Assembly: GCF_030317115.1 (NCBI RefSeq)
Contig: NZ_JASZYF010000003.1
Coordinates: forward strand, 186,001 to 250,000
DNA: 64,000 nucleotides
DNA from: Variovorax gracilis
Lineage (GTDB): Bacteria; Pseudomonadota; Gammaproteobacteria; Burkholderiales; Burkholderiaceae_C
Direction of reading: 5' to 3'
Positions 24,625-35,778 of this stretch are shown piece after piece (the stretch's first letter is position 1; each line of letters begins with the position of its first letter). Made by a program: the position numbers and the translations under genes. Below the pieces are notes generated by a model. It was not told where the DNA came from and searched no databases. It saw only the letters and a program-made list of their open reading frames with translations.

Positions 24625-26307
24625 ATGGCATTGCGCCGCATCGCCTTGCGCGATTTCGTGATCGTGCGCGCACTCGAGCTCGATCTCTCGACGGGTTTCA
24701 CTGTCCTCACGGGCGAGACCGGGGCGGGTAAATCCATCCTGATCGACGCGCTGCAACTGGCGCTGGGCAATCGGGCCGACGCCGGCTCCGTGCGCGAGGG
24801 CGCCGAGCGGCTGGACGTGAGCGCCGAATTCGACGCCGACCCGACACTGGCCAGCTGGCTGGACGAAGGCGGCTTCGAATCCGGCGACGCACTGTTGCTG
24901 CGCCGCACCGTGGACCTCCAGGGCCGCAGTCGCGGCTGGATCAACGGCAGCCCCGCCACAGCGACGCAATTGCGCGAGCTCGGCGAGCGCCTGCTCGACA
25001 TCCACGGTCAGCACGCATGGCAGAGCCTTACGCGGCCTGAAGCCGTGCGTGGTCTGCTCGACGCCTATGCCGGCGCGAGCACCACCACGCTCGACAGCGC
25101 CTGGCAGGCCTGGCGACAAGCGATCTCGCTGCTGGAAACTGCCCGCTCCGCCCAGGACTCCCTGCAACGAGAACGCGAACGCCTCCAATGGCAAGTGGCT
25201 GAGGTGATGAAGCTGGCGCCCGGAGAGGGCGAGTGGGACGAACTGTCGTCCGCCCACACGCGCATCTCCAACGCCCAGGCGCTCATCGACGCAGCCGAAG
25301 GCGCCAGCACCGCTCTCGAAGATGACGACAACGGCGCGCTGGCCGCGCTGAGCCGCGCCGTCACGCTGCTGCAGAACTGCGAGCACATCGAGCCCGAATT
25401 CAAGGCACTCGGCGAAGTGCTGGCCTCGAGCGTGGCCCAGGCCTCCGACGCAGCGCACTCGCTGCACAGCTACCTCCGTCAAGCCGACACCGACCCGGAA
25501 AAGCTCGCCGAACTCGACGAGCGCATGGGTCTGTGGATGTCCCTGGCCCGCCGGTACCGGCGACCGCCCGCGGAACTGCCGGCGCTGCTGTCCGGTTGGC
25601 AGACGGAGCTGCGAGCGCTGGACGCCCAGAGCGATCTCGACGCACTGGAGCGCGCGGAGCAAGCTACGCAGCAGGCCTACCTGAAGGAAGCCAAGGCACT
25701 CGGCAAGGCACGCAAGCAGGCTGCGCCGCGGCTCGCCCAGGCCGTGACCCAGGCCATGCAGGAACTCGGCATGAAGGGCGGCCGTTTCGAAGTGGAGCTT
25801 CAACCGCTGGCACAGCCCAGCCGCTCCGGCCTCGAAGACATTGCCTTCCTGGTCGCCGGACACACGGGGAGCACGCCGCGTTCGATCGGCAAGGTGGCGT
25901 CGGGTGGCGAGTTGTCGCGCATCGCGCTCGCCATCGCCGTCACCACGAGCGAACTCGGTGCGGCACAAACCCTGATATTCGACGAGGTCGATGCGGGCGT
26001 CGGCGGCGCGGTGGCCGAGACCGTGGGCCGCCTCATGAAACAGCTCGGCCGTGACCGGCAAGTCCTGGCTGTCACCCACCTGCCGCAAGTGGCTGCCTGC
26101 GCGGATCACCACCTCGTGGTCGCCAAGCGGCAGACCACAGTCAAGGGCCAGGCAGGGCCTCGCACCGAAAGCGGCGTCTCGGTCCTGGAAGGCGAAGGCC
26201 GCACCCAGGAAATCGCACGCATGCTGGGCGGCGAACGTGTGTCCGCCACCTCGCTGGCGCATGCGCGAGAAATGCTGGGCGCCAAGACGCCGGAGACCTC
26301 GTCATGA
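24625..26307 (+). CDS. recN: DNA repair protein RecN
   Basis: SMC-like ATPase of 560 residues acting in double-strand-break repair. Walker [17 protein letters not shown] is near residue 30, the coiled-coil arms span about 150-400, and the C-terminal signature [15 protein letters not shown] and Walker [13 protein letters not shown] complete the ATPase head. The ATG at 24625 has a perfect AAGGAGG nine bases upstream, within nadK. The open frame extends 230 codons further upstream, but that part is out-of-frame nadK. It ends overlapping rapZ (ATGA). Confidence 0.96.
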   Translation: MALRRIALRDFVIVRALELDLSTGFTVLTGETGAGKSILIDALQLALGNRADAGSVREGAERLDVSAEFDADPTLASWLDEGGFESGDALLLRRTVDLQGRSRGWINGSPATATQLRELGERLLDIHGQHAWQSLTRPEAVRGLLDAYAGASTTTLDSAWQAWRQAISLLETARSAQDSLQRERERLQWQVAEVMKLAPGEGEWDELSSAHTRISNAQALIDAAEGASTALEDDDNGALAALSRAVTLLQNCEHIEPEFKALGEVLASSVAQASDAAHSLHSYLRQADTDPEKLAELDERMGLWMSLARRYRRPPAELPALLSGWQTELRALDAQSDLDALERAEQATQQAYLKEAKALGKARKQAAPRLAQAVTQAMQELGMKGGRFEVELQPLAQPSRSGLEDIAFLVAGHTGSTPRSIGKVASGGELSRIALAIAVTTSELGAAQTLIFDEVDAGVGGAVAETVGRLMKQLGRDRQVLAVTHLPQVAACADHHLVVAKRQTTVKGQAGPRTESGVSVLEGEGRTQEIARMLGGERVSATSLAHAREMLGAKTPETSS

Positions 26308-27179
26308 ACCTGGAGCTGGTGCTGATCACCGGCATGTCCGGGTCCGGAAAGTCCGTGGCCCTTCACGCACTGGAAGACGCAGGCTACTACTGCGTGGACA
26401 ACCTGCCGCCGGAACTTCTGGCCCCCTTCGTGGCGCTGCAGCAGCAGCAACACGCCAAGCGCGTGGCGATCGCGATGGACGTGCGAAGCGGCGTCTCGCT
26501 GCCGCTCGTTCCGCAGCAGCTTGAAGGGCTGCGGCGCGAAGGTGTTTCGTTGCGCTCGCTCTTTCTCGACTCGACCACCGATGCGCTGGTCCGCCGCTAT
26601 TCCGAAACACGGCGCCGCCACCCCTTGTCACGGCACGAAGGCCGCACCGATGCGCCCGAGCAGCAGCGGGTGCTGGTCCAGGCCATCGAGCTCGAACGGG
26701 AATTGCTCGCTGACCTGCGCGACGGTGCCGATGTCATCGACACGAGCATCATCCGTCCCGCGCAGTTGCAGAGCTACGTCAAGGCGCTGATTTCCGCTCC
26801 GGAGAGTGCCCTCACGCTGGTCTTCGAGTCCTTCGCGTTCAAGCGCGGCGTGCCGTTGGATGCCGACTATGTGTTCGACGTGCGGATGCTGCCAAACCCC
26901 CATTACGTCTCCGAGTTGCGGCCCCTGACCGGCCGTGACGCGCCGGTGATCGAGTGGCTGCGAGAGCATGACGACGTCGCCCGCATGTACGCCGACATCG
27001 AACAGTTTCTCGGTCGATGGCTCGACGCGTTGGCGCGGGACCACCGCAGCTACGTGACCGTGGCCATCGGTTGCACCGGCGGTCAGCACCGCTCGGTGTT
27101 CCTGGTGGAGCAACTGGCCCGCGGATTCGGTGCGAAGTGGGCCGCCCTCAAGCGACATCGCGAACTCGACGGGGTTTGA
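26304..27179 (+). CDS. rapZ: RNase adapter / nucleotide-binding protein RapZ
   Basis: 291-residue P-loop protein of the RapZ/YvcJ family. In enterobacteria it controls GlmS by targeting a small RNA to RNase E; the betaproteobacterial role is less clear. Walker A GMSGSGKS is at residues 10-17, [11 protein letters not shown] follows, and the C-terminal [18 protein letters not shown] is the family's ligand/RNA-binding motif. The start overlaps the recN stop in ATGA form. In many betaproteobacteria rapZ follows hprK; here recN takes that position. Confidence 0.94.
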   Translation: MNLELVLITGMSGSGKSVALHALEDAGYYCVDNLPPELLAPFVALQQQQHAKRVAIAMDVRSGVSLPLVPQQLEGLRREGVSLRSLFLDSTTDALVRRYSETRRRHPLSRHEGRTDAPEQQRVLVQAIELERELLADLRDGADVIDTSIIRPAQLQSYVKALISAPESALTLVFESFAFKRGVPLDADYVFDVRMLPNPHYVSELRPLTGRDAPVIEWLREHDDVARMYADIEQFLGRWLDALARDHRSYVTVAIGCTGGQHRSVFLVEQLARGFGAKWAALKRHRELDGV

Positions 27180-27198
27180 CGGCCGCCCGGCGGTGGCT

Positions 27199-28269
27199 TC
27201 AGCCGCCGTTTGCCAGCAGTTTGCGCACCGGCGCGGGCAGGCCGAGCGCCGGCCACTGGTCGCCGTCAAACCATCCACCGGCTTCGCCCAGCGACCGCTC
27301 GCCCTGGCAGACGACGGATACCGGGTGAAGATGAAGATCCTTGTGCGTGAGCACGTGAAGAAATGCCGCGTCATCGCGAGCGATCTCGCGATCATCTGGC
27401 TCCAGCACTTCCAGCAAGCTCTCCCGGGTCTCGAAGATGGGCAGGCAGTAGAGGCCGGCCCAAATACCCCGCGACGGACGCTTTTCAAGCCACACACGGC
27501 CGCTGGCGTCGCGCGCCTGCAGCATCCACAACGAATGGGCGCTGCGCCGCAGCTTTCGCGTCTTGACCGGGTACTTCTCCGGCGCACCCTCCTGCCGCGC
27601 GGTGCACAAGTCGTTGACCGGGCAGATGATGCAACTCGGCTTTCGCGGCAGGCAGACGGTTGCGCCCAGGTCCATCTGCCCTTGCGTGTACCGCGCAATC
27701 GCCTTGCGCTGCGTCGCCGGCGGCAAGAGTTCGGTCGCCTCGTTCCACAAGGCACGCTCCTGCGCGGTGGAAGACAGATCGCCATCGAAGCCCAGCACTC
27801 GCGTGAGCACGCGTTTCACGTTGCCATCGAGGATCGCCACCCGCTCCCCGAAGCAGAAAGCAGCGATCGCCGCGGCGGTCGACCGGCCGATGCCCGGCAA
27901 GGTCTGGAGCTCAGCCGCAGTGCGCGGAAACTCCCCACCAAAGCGCGCTACAACCTCTTGCGCGCAGCGGTGCATGTTTCGCGCACGGCTGTAGTAGCCC
28001 AGTCCGCTCCACAGCGCGAAGACTTCATCCTCGGTGCCGGCGGCAAGGTCCAGCACCGTCGGAAAGCGATCGAGGAATCGTGCGAAGTAGCCCAGCACGG
28101 TAGTGACCTGGGTCTGCTGGAGCATCACCTCCGAGAGCCAGACCCGATAAGGATCCTGCGTGTTCTGCCAAGGCAGCTCACTGCGCCCGTGACTTTGCTG
28201 CCACGCAACGATGCGCGCCGCAAAAACCGGCGCCAACACCAGCGCGCGAGCTGAAACCGTCCCGCTCAA
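27199..28269 (-). CDS. mutY: A/G-specific adenine glycosylase MutY
   Basis: 356-residue base-excision enzyme that removes adenine mispaired with 8-oxoguanine. It has the catalytic Glu in WLSEVMLQQTQV, the HhH motif LPGIGRSTAAAIAAF, the catalytic Asp in AILDGNVKRV, and the [4Fe-4S] cysteines of CLPRKPSCIICPVNDLC. A NUDIX-like C-terminal 8-oxoG-recognition domain follows. The start is TTG at 28269; no ATG is available nearby. It converges on rapZ with a 19-bp gap. mutM lies on the same strand upstream beyond the dynamin gene, so two GO-repair enzymes flank it. Confidence 0.95.
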   Translation of the reverse strand: MSGTVSARALVLAPVFAARIVAWQQSHGRSELPWQNTQDPYRVWLSEVMLQQTQVTTVLGYFARFLDRFPTVLDLAAGTEDEVFALWSGLGYYSRARNMHRCAQEVVARFGGEFPRTAAELQTLPGIGRSTAAAIAAFCFGERVAILDGNVKRVLTRVLGFDGDLSSTAQERALWNEATELLPPATQRKAIARYTQGQMDLGATVCLPRKPSCIICPVNDLCTARQEGAPEKYPVKTRKLRRSAHSLWMLQARDASGRVWLEKRPSRGIWAGLYCLPIFETRESLLEVLEPDDREIARDDAAFLHVLTHKDLHLHPVSVVCQGERSLGEAGGWFDGDQWPALGLPAPVRKLLANGG

Positions 28270-28312
28270 GACCAGAAATACCGAGGAACCGGCCTTGCCG
28301 GGCCACAGGTAT

Positions 28313-28367
28313 GGCCCCCGGTGAGGGGGTGGGCGGCTACACGAAGTGAGCCAACCTGGGGGAGAGC
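28313..28367. repeat. Dispersed intergenic repeat, copy A
   Basis: GGCGGCTACACGAAGTGAGCC and the flanking CCTGGGGG lie between the dynamin stop and mutY. The same core (CTACACGAAGTG or its complement CACTTCGTGTAG) is found at 36482 and 55057, with a looser copy at 39048. G and C runs flank each copy. Confidence 0.6.
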
Positions 28368-28368
28368 C

Positions 28369-30330
28369 TCATGCTGCACTGAGTTCACTGCGAGCTGCAG
28401 AGGCATTCGGCGCCTCGTTGCTCGCGAGCGCCGATGTCAATTCGCCCAGGCGCCGATGCAGCTCGGCAAGATTGGCCTCTTGCGCGGCGAGTTCGGCCAG
28501 CCGCTCGTCGAGATTGCCCGCAGCACCCTGGATGCGTTCAACCGCTTCGATCCGCTTGGTGAAGGTACGGCGCCGCTCCTTGAGTTGCGCGTCGAGCTGG
28601 GCACCCGCACCCTTGCTCCAGCGCTCGACCTCGGTCATGGCAGCCTCGTTGACCACCCGAAGCCGGCTCGCCAGCGCGCGCACCAGCTTGTCGCAGAAAT
28701 CCGGCTGCGCCAGCTTCAGCAGGTTGCCGACGCCAAGATAGTGGACATGACTGCGCTCGATCTGCGTCAGTTGCTGCTCGAACCCCGACAGATCGGGCTC
28801 GGCCGGCGCCTGCAAGGTAAAGCCGTGCTCCGCATTGAGCTGGCGGAAGGTCGCGTGCAGCATCGACTGGATCTCGGCGGTCGTCGCCTGGACCTCGCGC
28901 AGGTTGTTGCGCAGCGCGTCGAAGGTTTCGCCGTACACCTTGCGCACGTTGAATTTGATGCCGCGGCGCTTCAGGGCCGCCGCGAGGTGCCCCATGTCCG
29001 CCTTGAGCGCTGTGCTGCCGAGCACCGCGTACACCTCGCGCAGCAACTTTCCCTGCACCGACCTCAAGGCCAGGATGCGGGTGTTGCTGCCTTCGAATTC
29101 GGTCTGCTCCTGCTCGATGCGCGTTCGCATGTGCCGGATGACCGAACCATTCTTGCCACGCAGGCCCTGCAATTCGAGCGCCTGCTCGGACAGGTCACGC
29201 TGGCGGACGTTGAGAATGCGCGCCGCCTCGGTCCGCAGGGACGCGATGCCGGCATCCACGGCAAGCCGGAGCATGGTCTCGCGCTTGCCGAGCAGACCTT
29301 CGCCGAGCACGGCTTCGAGCGCGGGAAGGCGGCTGGCCTGCAGCAGCGGGACATCGCGGCGGATCTTGGCCTGCAACCCCTTCTGCGCGGAAACCGGCAG
29401 CACCTGCGACAGCGGCACGCCGAGCAACTCGGCGGCGCCCTTGCGCTGGCGCTGGATCTGCGCATCGACTTGCGCCGGCGTGCTCAGGATGTCCCACATG
29501 GTGTCGATCTTGTTCAGCACCACGATGCGGGTTTCGCTGACATCGCCCTCGGTCACGAGGTGCTCGCGCCAGATCGAGAGATCGGATCGCGTCACGCCGG
29601 TGTCGGCGCCCAGGATGAACACCACGGCATGGGCCTGCGGGATCAGGCTCACCGTCAGTTCGGGCTCGGCGCCGATCGCGTTGAGGCCCGGCGTGTCGAG
29701 AATCACCAGGCCCTGTTCGAGCAAGGGATGCGGCATGTTCAGCACCGCATGGCGCCAGCGGGGAATCTCGACGCGGCCGTCAGAGTCGGGAACCGGGTTG
29801 TCGTCAGGCGCGTCGTCGCTCCAGAAGCCCAGCGCGCGGGCCTCGTCCATCGGGACCCACCGCACCTCGGCGACTTTGCTCATCGTCTGCGAGAGATGCT
29901 CCGCGTTCTCGACGTCGATCTCGATCTCGGTCCAGCGTTCAGGCTCGTCGCGCCAATGTGTCAGCGAGTGAGGTTCGAGCCGGGTTTCGATCGGCAGCAG
30001 GCGCAGGCTGGGCGGATGGGCGGGGTCGTAGCCCAGCTCGGTCGGGCACATCGTCGTGCGCCCCGCGCTCGCCGGCATGATGCGGCGGCCATACCCGGCA
30101 AAGAAGATCGCATTGATCAGCTCGGACTTGCCGCGCGAGAACTCGGCGACGAAAGCGACCATGACCTTGCTGGTGCGCAGCTGCGATTCGACGTCGCGCA
30201 GGCGCTCTGCAACGCTCTGGTTCAGCAGTTCGTTCTCATTCAGCCAGTGCGAAAGCCACTTCAGGCGGTGCGCAAAGTTGCGCCGCCAAGCACCATGCTG
30301 GTCGAACTGCTGGTTGAAAGAGGCGGTCAA
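28369..30330 (-). CDS. Dynamin-like GTPase
   Basis: 653-residue bacterial dynamin-family protein, probably a cytoplasmic membrane-associated GTPase. The P-loop is AEFSRGKS (62-69), with Ala in place of the first Gly of GxxxxGKS; G3 is DTPG (212-215) and G4 NKID (273-276). Long helical regions make up the rest of the protein (about 350-640). No membrane segment is obvious. The start is TTG at 30330, with a TATATT-like -10 box about 30 bp upstream on the minus strand. Its role is not established; membrane remodelling or envelope repair is the usual guess for this family. It sits between mutM and mutY. Confidence 0.85.
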   Translation of the reverse strand: MTASFNQQFDQHGAWRRNFAHRLKWLSHWLNENELLNQSVAERLRDVESQLRTSKVMVAFVAEFSRGKSELINAIFFAGYGRRIMPASAGRTTMCPTELGYDPAHPPSLRLLPIETRLEPHSLTHWRDEPERWTEIEIDVENAEHLSQTMSKVAEVRWVPMDEARALGFWSDDAPDDNPVPDSDGRVEIPRWRHAVLNMPHPLLEQGLVILDTPGLNAIGAEPELTVSLIPQAHAVVFILGADTGVTRSDLSIWREHLVTEGDVSETRIVVLNKIDTMWDILSTPAQVDAQIQRQRKGAAELLGVPLSQVLPVSAQKGLQAKIRRDVPLLQASRLPALEAVLGEGLLGKRETMLRLAVDAGIASLRTEAARILNVRQRDLSEQALELQGLRGKNGSVIRHMRTRIEQEQTEFEGSNTRILALRSVQGKLLREVYAVLGSTALKADMGHLAAALKRRGIKFNVRKVYGETFDALRNNLREVQATTAEIQSMLHATFRQLNAEHGFTLQAPAEPDLSGFEQQLTQIERSHVHYLGVGNLLKLAQPDFCDKLVRALASRLRVVNEAAMTEVERWSKGAGAQLDAQLKERRRTFTKRIEAVERIQGAAGNLDERLAELAAQEANLAELHRRLGELTSALASNEAPNASAARSELSAA

Positions 30331-30405
30331 TGGGCTAAATGTAAGAGCGGTTTACAAAATATAGCATCGGCATGGCTCTGGAGGCGTCATTCGCCCCGAT
30401 GAGAT

Positions 30406-31221
30406 TCAGTACTTTTGGCAGTTTGGGCAGAAATATGTGGAACGTTGCCCCTGGCGAACTTGCCGAATGGGGGTTGCGCACACTCTACAGGGCTCTCCGG
30501 CGCGGCCATAGACCGTTGCTTCCAACTGGAAGTAACCACGTTGTCCATCGATGTTCGAGAAATCGCGCAGGGTGGTGCCTCCACGCTCGACCGCCCGCGC
30601 CAGGATGTCGCGCACCGCCGCATGCAGGCGAGCGGCCCGGGGCCGGCTGATGCGCGAGGCGGACAGCGTGGGGCGAATGCCCGCAAGAAAGAGCGCTTCG
30701 GATGCGTAGATGTTGCCCACCCCCACCACGACGTCGCCTGCCAGCAGCACCTGCTTGATGGGCGCCGTGCGCCGCCGCAGCCCCGCGTGGAAGGCGTCCA
30801 GATCGAAGGCGTCGCCCAGCGGTTCCATGCCCAGCCCGCCCAGCAGCTTGATCGCCAGCGGCGAAGCCTCGTCCTCCACGTAGACCACCGCGCCGAAGCG
30901 ACGCGGATCGTTCAAACGCAAGGTGCCACGGCTGGTGACCAGGTCGAAATGGTCGTGCGCTGCCGGCGCCGGCAATGCGGCGTCGAAACGCAGGCTACCC
31001 GACATGCCGAGATGCATGAGCAGCAGCCCCGCATCCAGGTCGACCAGCAGGTACTTGCCGCGGCGCCGGACCGCCTGCACCGTGCGACCGACGAGCACGC
31101 CCGGTTCCACGGCGAGCGCCCACCGCAAGGGCTTGCCCACGCGCACCGCGTCGATGCGGGCTCCGGCGATGCGATCGGCAAAACCACGACGGGTGACTTC
31201 GACTTCGGGGAGTTCGGGCAT
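30406..31221 (-). CDS. mutM: Formamidopyrimidine-DNA glycosylase MutM
   Basis: 271-residue glycosylase/AP lyase that removes 8-oxoguanine. The N-terminal catalytic Pro2-Glu3 (MPELPEVE), the lysine in RRGKYLL and the C-terminal zinc finger CRVC...CPNC are all present. The helix-two-turn-helix [18 protein letters not shown] is visible. The open frame runs far upstream (to 33315), but only the part from the ATG at 31221 is the protein; the rest is antisense to the TPR gene. It diverges from that gene with 81 bp between starts. Confidence 0.96.
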   Translation of the reverse strand: MPELPEVEVTRRGFADRIAGARIDAVRVGKPLRWALAVEPGVLVGRTVQAVRRRGKYLLVDLDAGLLLMHLGMSGSLRFDAALPAPAAHDHFDLVTSRGTLRLNDPRRFGAVVYVEDEASPLAIKLLGGLGMEPLGDAFDLDAFHAGLRRRTAPIKQVLLAGDVVVGVGNIYASEALFLAGIRPTLSASRISRPRAARLHAAVRDILARAVERGGTTLRDFSNIDGQRGYFQLEATVYGRAGEPCRVCATPIRQVRQGQRSTYFCPNCQKY

Positions 31222-31302
31222 GGGAGAAGGCTGACACGAAAACTCGCCGGCGCCGAAGCCCCACGCGGCCATCTTGCAAAAGCCTTGGATTATTATGGTT
31301 CG

Positions 31303-33129
31303 ATGACCTTCCCGCTCCGCCGATCCCGCCTTGCGGCGGCCGCGTTCCTGGCTCTGACGGGGCTTGCCGCCCAGGCACAGACTGAACCGCCCGCGCCCGC
31401 AGCCCCCACCAGCCCGGCCCCCATCATCGAACCCGCCGAGCCCGCCGTGACCCCGGCCGCAGCTTCCAGCGGCACGGACAAGTCCGAAGCGCAACCCTCC
31501 GCCATGACGGCAGAGCTCTTCTATGAAGTGCTCATGGGTGAACTCACCGCGCGTTCGGGCGACCCCGGCGCAGGTTACGGCCTCGTGCTGGATGCCGCTC
31601 GACGTTCCCGTGACAGCAAGCTCTTCCAGCGCGCCGTCGAGATCGCGCTGCAATCGCGCTCCGGCGATGCCGCGCTGGCTGCGGCCCGCGCGTGGAAGGA
31701 GAGCGTGCCGAATTCCCGCGAAGCACGGCGCTTCGAGCTGCAGATCCTGATCGCGCTGAACCGCATCGGCGACACGGTCGAACCCCTGCGCGCCGAAGTG
31801 GCCGCCACGCCACAGGTCGAGCGACCTTTTCTCATGGCGGTGATCGCGCGGAACTACGCCCGGGCCACCGACAAGAAGCTGGCGGCGTCGGTCGTCGAAC
31901 AGGCGCTTTCCGAAGAACTGAAGAGCCCCGCCACCGGCGGCGCCGCCTGGGGTACGGTCGGCCGTCTCCGGCTGGCGGCAGGCGACACTGCCGGAGCCCT
32001 CGATGCCGCCATCAAGGGTCAGGAGCTGGACCCCTCGTCGGACGGCCCGGCCTTGCTCGCACTGGAGTTGATGGACCCCAGCCAACCCTTGGCGGAACCG
32101 ATCGTCAAGCGCTACCTCGCCGGCCCGAAAGCCCAGCCCGAAATGCGCATGGCCTACGCGCGGGTGCTGGTCGAAGGACGCCGCTACGCGGAAGCGACCT
32201 CCGAACTGGCGTCGCTCACCGCGGCCCGCCCCGAGCTGCCCGAGCCCTGGCTGCTGCTGGGCAGCCTGCAGGTGCAGGCCCGCCAGGACGCGGCAGCCGA
32301 GGCGTCGCTCAGGCGCTACATGTCGCTCGCCAGCTCGCAACGCGACCCGGAGGCGCAGGAGCGCGGGCTCACACAGGCCTATCTGCTGATGGCGCAGTTG
32401 TCGGAACGCAAGAAGGACTACGCGGGTGCCGACGGCTGGCTGGCACGCATCGACAACACCGACGACCTGGTCGTCGCCCAGGTGCGCCGCGCCGCGCTGC
32501 TCGCTCGGCAAGGCAAGCTGCCTCAGGCGCGCGAACTCGTGCGCAGCCTGCCCGACCGCACCGCGGATGAAAAGAAGCAGAAGTTCCTGGCCGAAGTGCA
32601 GCTCCTGCGCGACGCGAAGCAGTACCAGGCGGCCTTCGACATGCTGGCACAAGCCAGCCTGGCAGCGCCCGCCGACACCGACTTGATCTACGACCAGGCC
32701 ATGGTCGCGGAGAAGCTCAATCGCCTCGATGAAATGGAGCGCCTGCTGCGCCGCCTCATCGAGCTCAAGCCGGACAACCAGAACGCCTACAACGCGCTCG
32801 GCTATTCGTTCGCCGATCGCAAGGTGCGGCTGGAGGAAGCCCGCACCTTGATCCAGAAGGCAGTGCAGCTCGCGCCGGACGACCCGTTCATCGCCGACAG
32901 CCTGGGCTGGGTCGAATTCCGGCTCGGCAACACCGGGGAAGCAATGCGCATCCTCGAGGATGCCTACAAGCGCCGTCCCGATCCTGAAATCGGCGCGCAT
33001 CTGGGCGAGGTGTTGTGGGCGGTCGGCCAACGCGACCGCGCGATGACCGTCTGGAAGGAAGCGTCCCTGGCCGATGCAGACAACGAGACGCTGCAGGAAA
33101 CGCTCAAGCGCCTGCGCGTGAAGCTTTGA
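31303..33129 (+). CDS. Tetratricopeptide-repeat protein with signal peptide
   Basis: 608 residues. The N-terminal signal peptide is [18 protein letters not shown] followed by LAAQAQ, so the protein is exported. A Pro/Ala-rich linker (about 26-60) leads into repeated helical TPR units to the C-terminus, the clearest being [27 protein letters not shown] and the following copies (about 475-590). Genes of this type are regularly found directly before lolB in betaproteobacteria and probably act in the cell envelope; exact function is unknown. The stop overlaps the lolB TTG. Confidence 0.9.
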   Translation: MTFPLRRSRLAAAAFLALTGLAAQAQTEPPAPAAPTSPAPIIEPAEPAVTPAAASSGTDKSEAQPSAMTAELFYEVLMGELTARSGDPGAGYGLVLDAARRSRDSKLFQRAVEIALQSRSGDAALAAARAWKESVPNSREARRFELQILIALNRIGDTVEPLRAEVAATPQVERPFLMAVIARNYARATDKKLAASVVEQALSEELKSPATGGAAWGTVGRLRLAAGDTAGALDAAIKGQELDPSSDGPALLALELMDPSQPLAEPIVKRYLAGPKAQPEMRMAYARVLVEGRRYAEATSELASLTAARPELPEPWLLLGSLQVQARQDAAAEASLRRYMSLASSQRDPEAQERGLTQAYLLMAQLSERKKDYAGADGWLARIDNTDDLVVAQVRRAALLARQGKLPQARELVRSLPDRTADEKKQKFLAEVQLLRDAKQYQAAFDMLAQASLAAPADTDLIYDQAMVAEKLNRLDEMERLLRRLIELKPDNQNAYNALGYSFADRKVRLEEARTLIQKAVQLAPDDPFIADSLGWVEFRLGNTGEAMRILEDAYKRRPDPEIGAHLGEVLWAVGQRDRAMTVWKEASLADADNETLQETLKRLRVKL

Positions 33130-33626
33130 ATCGACGCCTGGTGCTGACGGCCGGCTGTGCCGGCGCATTGCTGGCCGCCGGCTGCGCCAGCCCTGGCGGT
33201 CCGGCGCGACCGGCCGGCGGCAGCACCATCGAAGCCTGGAGCGGCCGGCTTTCGCTGCGCGTCGACAGCCAGCCGGTCCAGACCTTTTCGGCACTCTTCG
33301 AACTGCGCGGCGCACCGCAGGCCGGCGACCTCACCCTCACCAGCCCGATCGGCAGCACTCTCGCGCAGCTCCACTGGGCGCCCGGGGAAGCATTGCTCAA
33401 GAACGGCAGCGAAACACGGCGCTTCGATTCGGTCGATGCGCTGATCGAGGCTGCGACGGGCGCCGCCATCCCGGTCGGCGCCCTGTTCGCGTGGCTCGCC
33501 GGACGCGACGAACGCGTGCCGGGCTGGCGTCCGGATCTTTCCCAGGTCGGCACCGGACGGTTGCAGGCGACCCGCGAGTCGCCCGAGCCGCGAGCCGACC
33601 TGCGCATCGTGTTCGAGCGCGCATGA
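33126..33626 (+). CDS. lolB: Outer-membrane lipoprotein insertase LolB
   Basis: 166-residue lipoprotein receptor on the outer membrane that takes lipoproteins from LolA. The start is TTG at 33126, overlapping the TPR gene's TGA (TTGA), so translation is coupled. The signal ends LLAAGCAS with Cys20 as the lipidated residue. The LolB core includes [23 protein letters not shown] and [12 protein letters not shown]. The gene is short for the family but the C-terminal LRIVFERA is normal. It overlaps ispE by ATGA. Position before ispE is characteristic for this family. Confidence 0.93.
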   Translation: MNRRLVLTAGCAGALLAAGCASPGGPARPAGGSTIEAWSGRLSLRVDSQPVQTFSALFELRGAPQAGDLTLTSPIGSTLAQLHWAPGEALLKNGSETRRFDSVDALIEAATGAAIPVGALFAWLAGRDERVPGWRPDLSQVGTGRLQATRESPEPRADLRIVFERA

Positions 33627-34483
33627 AGGCAATCTACGATCTTCCCGCTCCGGCCAAGCTCAACCTGTTTCTGCACATCACGGGCCGGCGAGCGGATGGG
33701 TATCACCTGCTGCAGTCGGTGTTCATGCTGATCGACTGGTGCGACACGCTGCACGTCGAACGGCGCGACGACGGCGTCATCTCTCGCGAGGACCTGACGA
33801 CAGAACTCCCCGACGACGATCTGATCGTGCGCGCCGCCAAGGCGCTGCAAGGCCATGCGCGGACAGGCCAGGGCGCTCACATCGGGATCGCCAAGCACGT
33901 GCCTGCCCAGGCGGGCATGGGCGGCGGCTCTTCCGACGCTGCGACCTGTCTCCTGGCGCTGAATCGGCTGTGGGGCCTGGATCTGCCGCTGCAGAAACTC
34001 GAGGAAATCGGCCTCGAGCTCGGTGCAGACGTTCCCTTCTTCTTGCGCGGACACAACGCCTGGGTCGAGGGAATCGGCGAGAAAATCACGCCCATCACCC
34101 TGCCCGCCGGCGCCTTCGCGGTCGTGAAGCCACCGGCCGGACTCGATACCCGAATGATTTTTGCAGCACCGGACCTCCAACGCTCAACTCCTGCTGCTAT
34201 AATCTCGGGCTTTGCTGCACACAGCGAAGCGGAAGTTTCAGGTTTTCGCTTTGACTTCGGTCATAACGACCTGCAGCCGGTTGCCCAGCGGCTCTGCCCC
34301 TCGGTCACCGAAGCCATCGAATGGCTCGGTCACCAAGGATTCAATGCCCGCATGACCGGTTCAGGTAGTTCGGTGTTTGCGACAATGCCGCACGAAGCTG
34401 AATTGGCCGATGCCCCTCAGGGCTGGCAGGTTCGCAAGTGCAGCAACCTGGCCGTTCATCCCCTCGTGGGCTGGGCGGTCTAG
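33623..34483 (+). CDS. ispE: 4-diphosphocytidyl-2-C-methyl-D-erythritol kinase IspE
   Basis: 286-residue GHMP kinase, the fourth step of the MEP isoprenoid precursor route. Motifs are [19 protein letters not shown] (about 9-27), the ATP loop [14 protein letters not shown], and the C-terminal [10 protein letters not shown]. The ATG at 33623 overlaps the lolB stop (ATGA). tRNA-Gln follows 67 bp later. It supplies IPP precursors, which the polyprenyl synthase at 18171 would also consume. Confidence 0.96.
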   Translation: MKAIYDLPAPAKLNLFLHITGRRADGYHLLQSVFMLIDWCDTLHVERRDDGVISREDLTTELPDDDLIVRAAKALQGHARTGQGAHIGIAKHVPAQAGMGGGSSDAATCLLALNRLWGLDLPLQKLEEIGLELGADVPFFLRGHNAWVEGIGEKITPITLPAGAFAVVKPPAGLDTRMIFAAPDLQRSTPAAIISGFAAHSEAEVSGFRFDFGHNDLQPVAQRLCPSVTEAIEWLGHQGFNARMTGSGSSVFATMPHEAELADAPQGWQVRKCSNLAVHPLVGWAV

Positions 34484-34550
34484 ATAATCAGAGCGCTCTG
34501 CGGTCTGATGCGACATATATCGGTGGATGGCATTGGCCATCGACCCGTGT

Positions 34551-34627
34551 AGGGGAGTCGCCAAGCTGGTTAAGGCACTGGATTTTGATTCCAGCATGCA
34601 AAGGTTCGAATCCTTTCTCCCCTGCCA
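34551..34627 (+). tRNA. tRNA-Gln (anticodon TTG)
   Basis: 77 bases with encoded CCA. The acceptor AGGGGAG pairs with CTCCCCT, the anticodon stem CTGGA/TCCAG encloses TTTTGAT, and the T arm is AAAGGTTCGAATCCTTT. Its place between ispE and prs is conserved in betaproteobacteria. Confidence 0.97.
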
Positions 34628-34704
34628 AATCTTCATTCAAGAGATTTTTGGCGGCTCCCTCCAGAGCCATTTCGCATTGCCGGATGCACTTTGCCGGGAC
34701 GCTC

Positions 34705-35682
34705 ATGCAGGCTGCTCACAACCCTGATTTCATGGTTTTCACCGGCAATGCCAATCCTGGCCTTGCCGCGGAAATTTCGCAGCACCTGGGCACTTCGCTC
34801 GGTGCAGCCCGTGTCGGTCGTTTTTCCGATGGCGAAGTCACCGTCGAGATCAACCAGAACGTCCGGGCACGCGATGTGTTCGTCGTCCAGTCGACCTGCG
34901 CGCCGACCAACGAAAACCTGATGGAACTGCTCATCATGGTCGACGCGCTCAAGCGCGCTTCGGCCGAGCGCATCAGTGCCGTGATCCCCTATTTCGGCTA
35001 TGCGCGCCAGGATCGCCGCCCCCGGTCGAGCCGGGTGCCGATCTCCGCCAAGGTGGTTGCCAATCTTCTCGAAACGGTGGGAGTGGCCCGCGTGCTGACG
35101 ATGGACCTGCACGCCGACCAGATCCAGGGTTTCTTCGACATTCCCGTCGACAACATCTACGCGTCGCCGGTGCTGCTGGGCGACCTGCGCCAGAAGAACT
35201 ACGAAGACCTGATCGTGGTATCGCCCGACGTGGGCGGCGTGGTTCGTGCCCGGGCGCTGGCCAAGCAACTGAATTGCGACCTCGCGATCATCGACAAGCG
35301 CCGTCCGCGCGCCAACGTGAGCGAAGTCATGCACGTCATCGGCGAGATCGACGGCCGCAACTGCGTGATCATGGACGACATGATCGACACGGCCGGCACG
35401 CTGGTCAAAGCCGCCGAAGTGCTGAAGGAACGCGGCGCCAAGAAGGTGTACGCCTATTGCACGCACCCGATCTTTTCGGGCCCCGCCATCGAGCGGATCG
35501 CGCAGGGCTCGGCACTCGACGAGGTGGTCGTGACCGACACGATCCCCCTGAGCGCCGGCGCCAAGGGATGCGGAAAGATCCGCCAACTCTCCGTGGCACC
35601 GCTGATCGCCGAGACGATCCAGCGCATCGCCAAGGGCGAGTCGGTCATGAGTTTGTTCTCGGACCAGGAAAACCTCTTCTGA
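34705..35682 (+). CDS. prs: Ribose-phosphate pyrophosphokinase (PRPP synthetase)
   Basis: 325 residues; makes PRPP from ribose 5-phosphate and ATP. The family motifs [34 protein letters not shown] and the PRPP loop [13 protein letters not shown] are intact, and the N-terminus [16 protein letters not shown] is typical. In-frame ATGs occur at 34684, 34705 and 34732. I choose 34705 ([12 protein letters not shown]), the length of related proteins. The gene could be co-transcribed with tRNA-Gln 77 bp upstream. Confidence 0.95.
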   Translation: MQAAHNPDFMVFTGNANPGLAAEISQHLGTSLGAARVGRFSDGEVTVEINQNVRARDVFVVQSTCAPTNENLMELLIMVDALKRASAERISAVIPYFGYARQDRRPRSSRVPISAKVVANLLETVGVARVLTMDLHADQIQGFFDIPVDNIYASPVLLGDLRQKNYEDLIVVSPDVGGVVRARALAKQLNCDLAIIDKRRPRANVSEVMHVIGEIDGRNCVIMDDMIDTAGTLVKAAEVLKERGAKKVYAYCTHPIFSGPAIERIAQGSALDEVVVTDTIPLSAGAKGCGKIRQLSVAPLIAETIQRIAKGESVMSLFSDQENLF

Positions 35683-35706
35683 GGTTCGCCTTCCGAGCAA
35701 AAAGCC

Positions 35707-35731
35707 GGGCTTCCTTCGGGGAGCCCATTTT
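35707..35731 (+). terminator. Weak hairpin between prs and rplY
   Basis: GGGCTTCC and GGGAGCCC close a TTCG tetraloop (8 bp with one G-T pair), followed by ATTTTG. It may partly terminate prs transcripts or lie in the rplY leader. Confidence 0.45.
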
Positions 35732-35778
35732 GAAACCGGAGTCGCACTGGTCGCGGTCGACTTCCACAGGAGCCAGTC

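Noticed and set aside
26304..28269. hprK expected beside rapZ and mutY
   Set aside because: No HPr kinase motifs in the window; recN directly precedes rapZ. Absence here does not mean absence from the genome.
31222..33315. Upstream extension of the mutM frame, nearly 700 codons
   Set aside because: It is antisense to the TPR gene; MutM must start with Pro2 of MPELPEVE for catalysis, which fixes the start at 31221.
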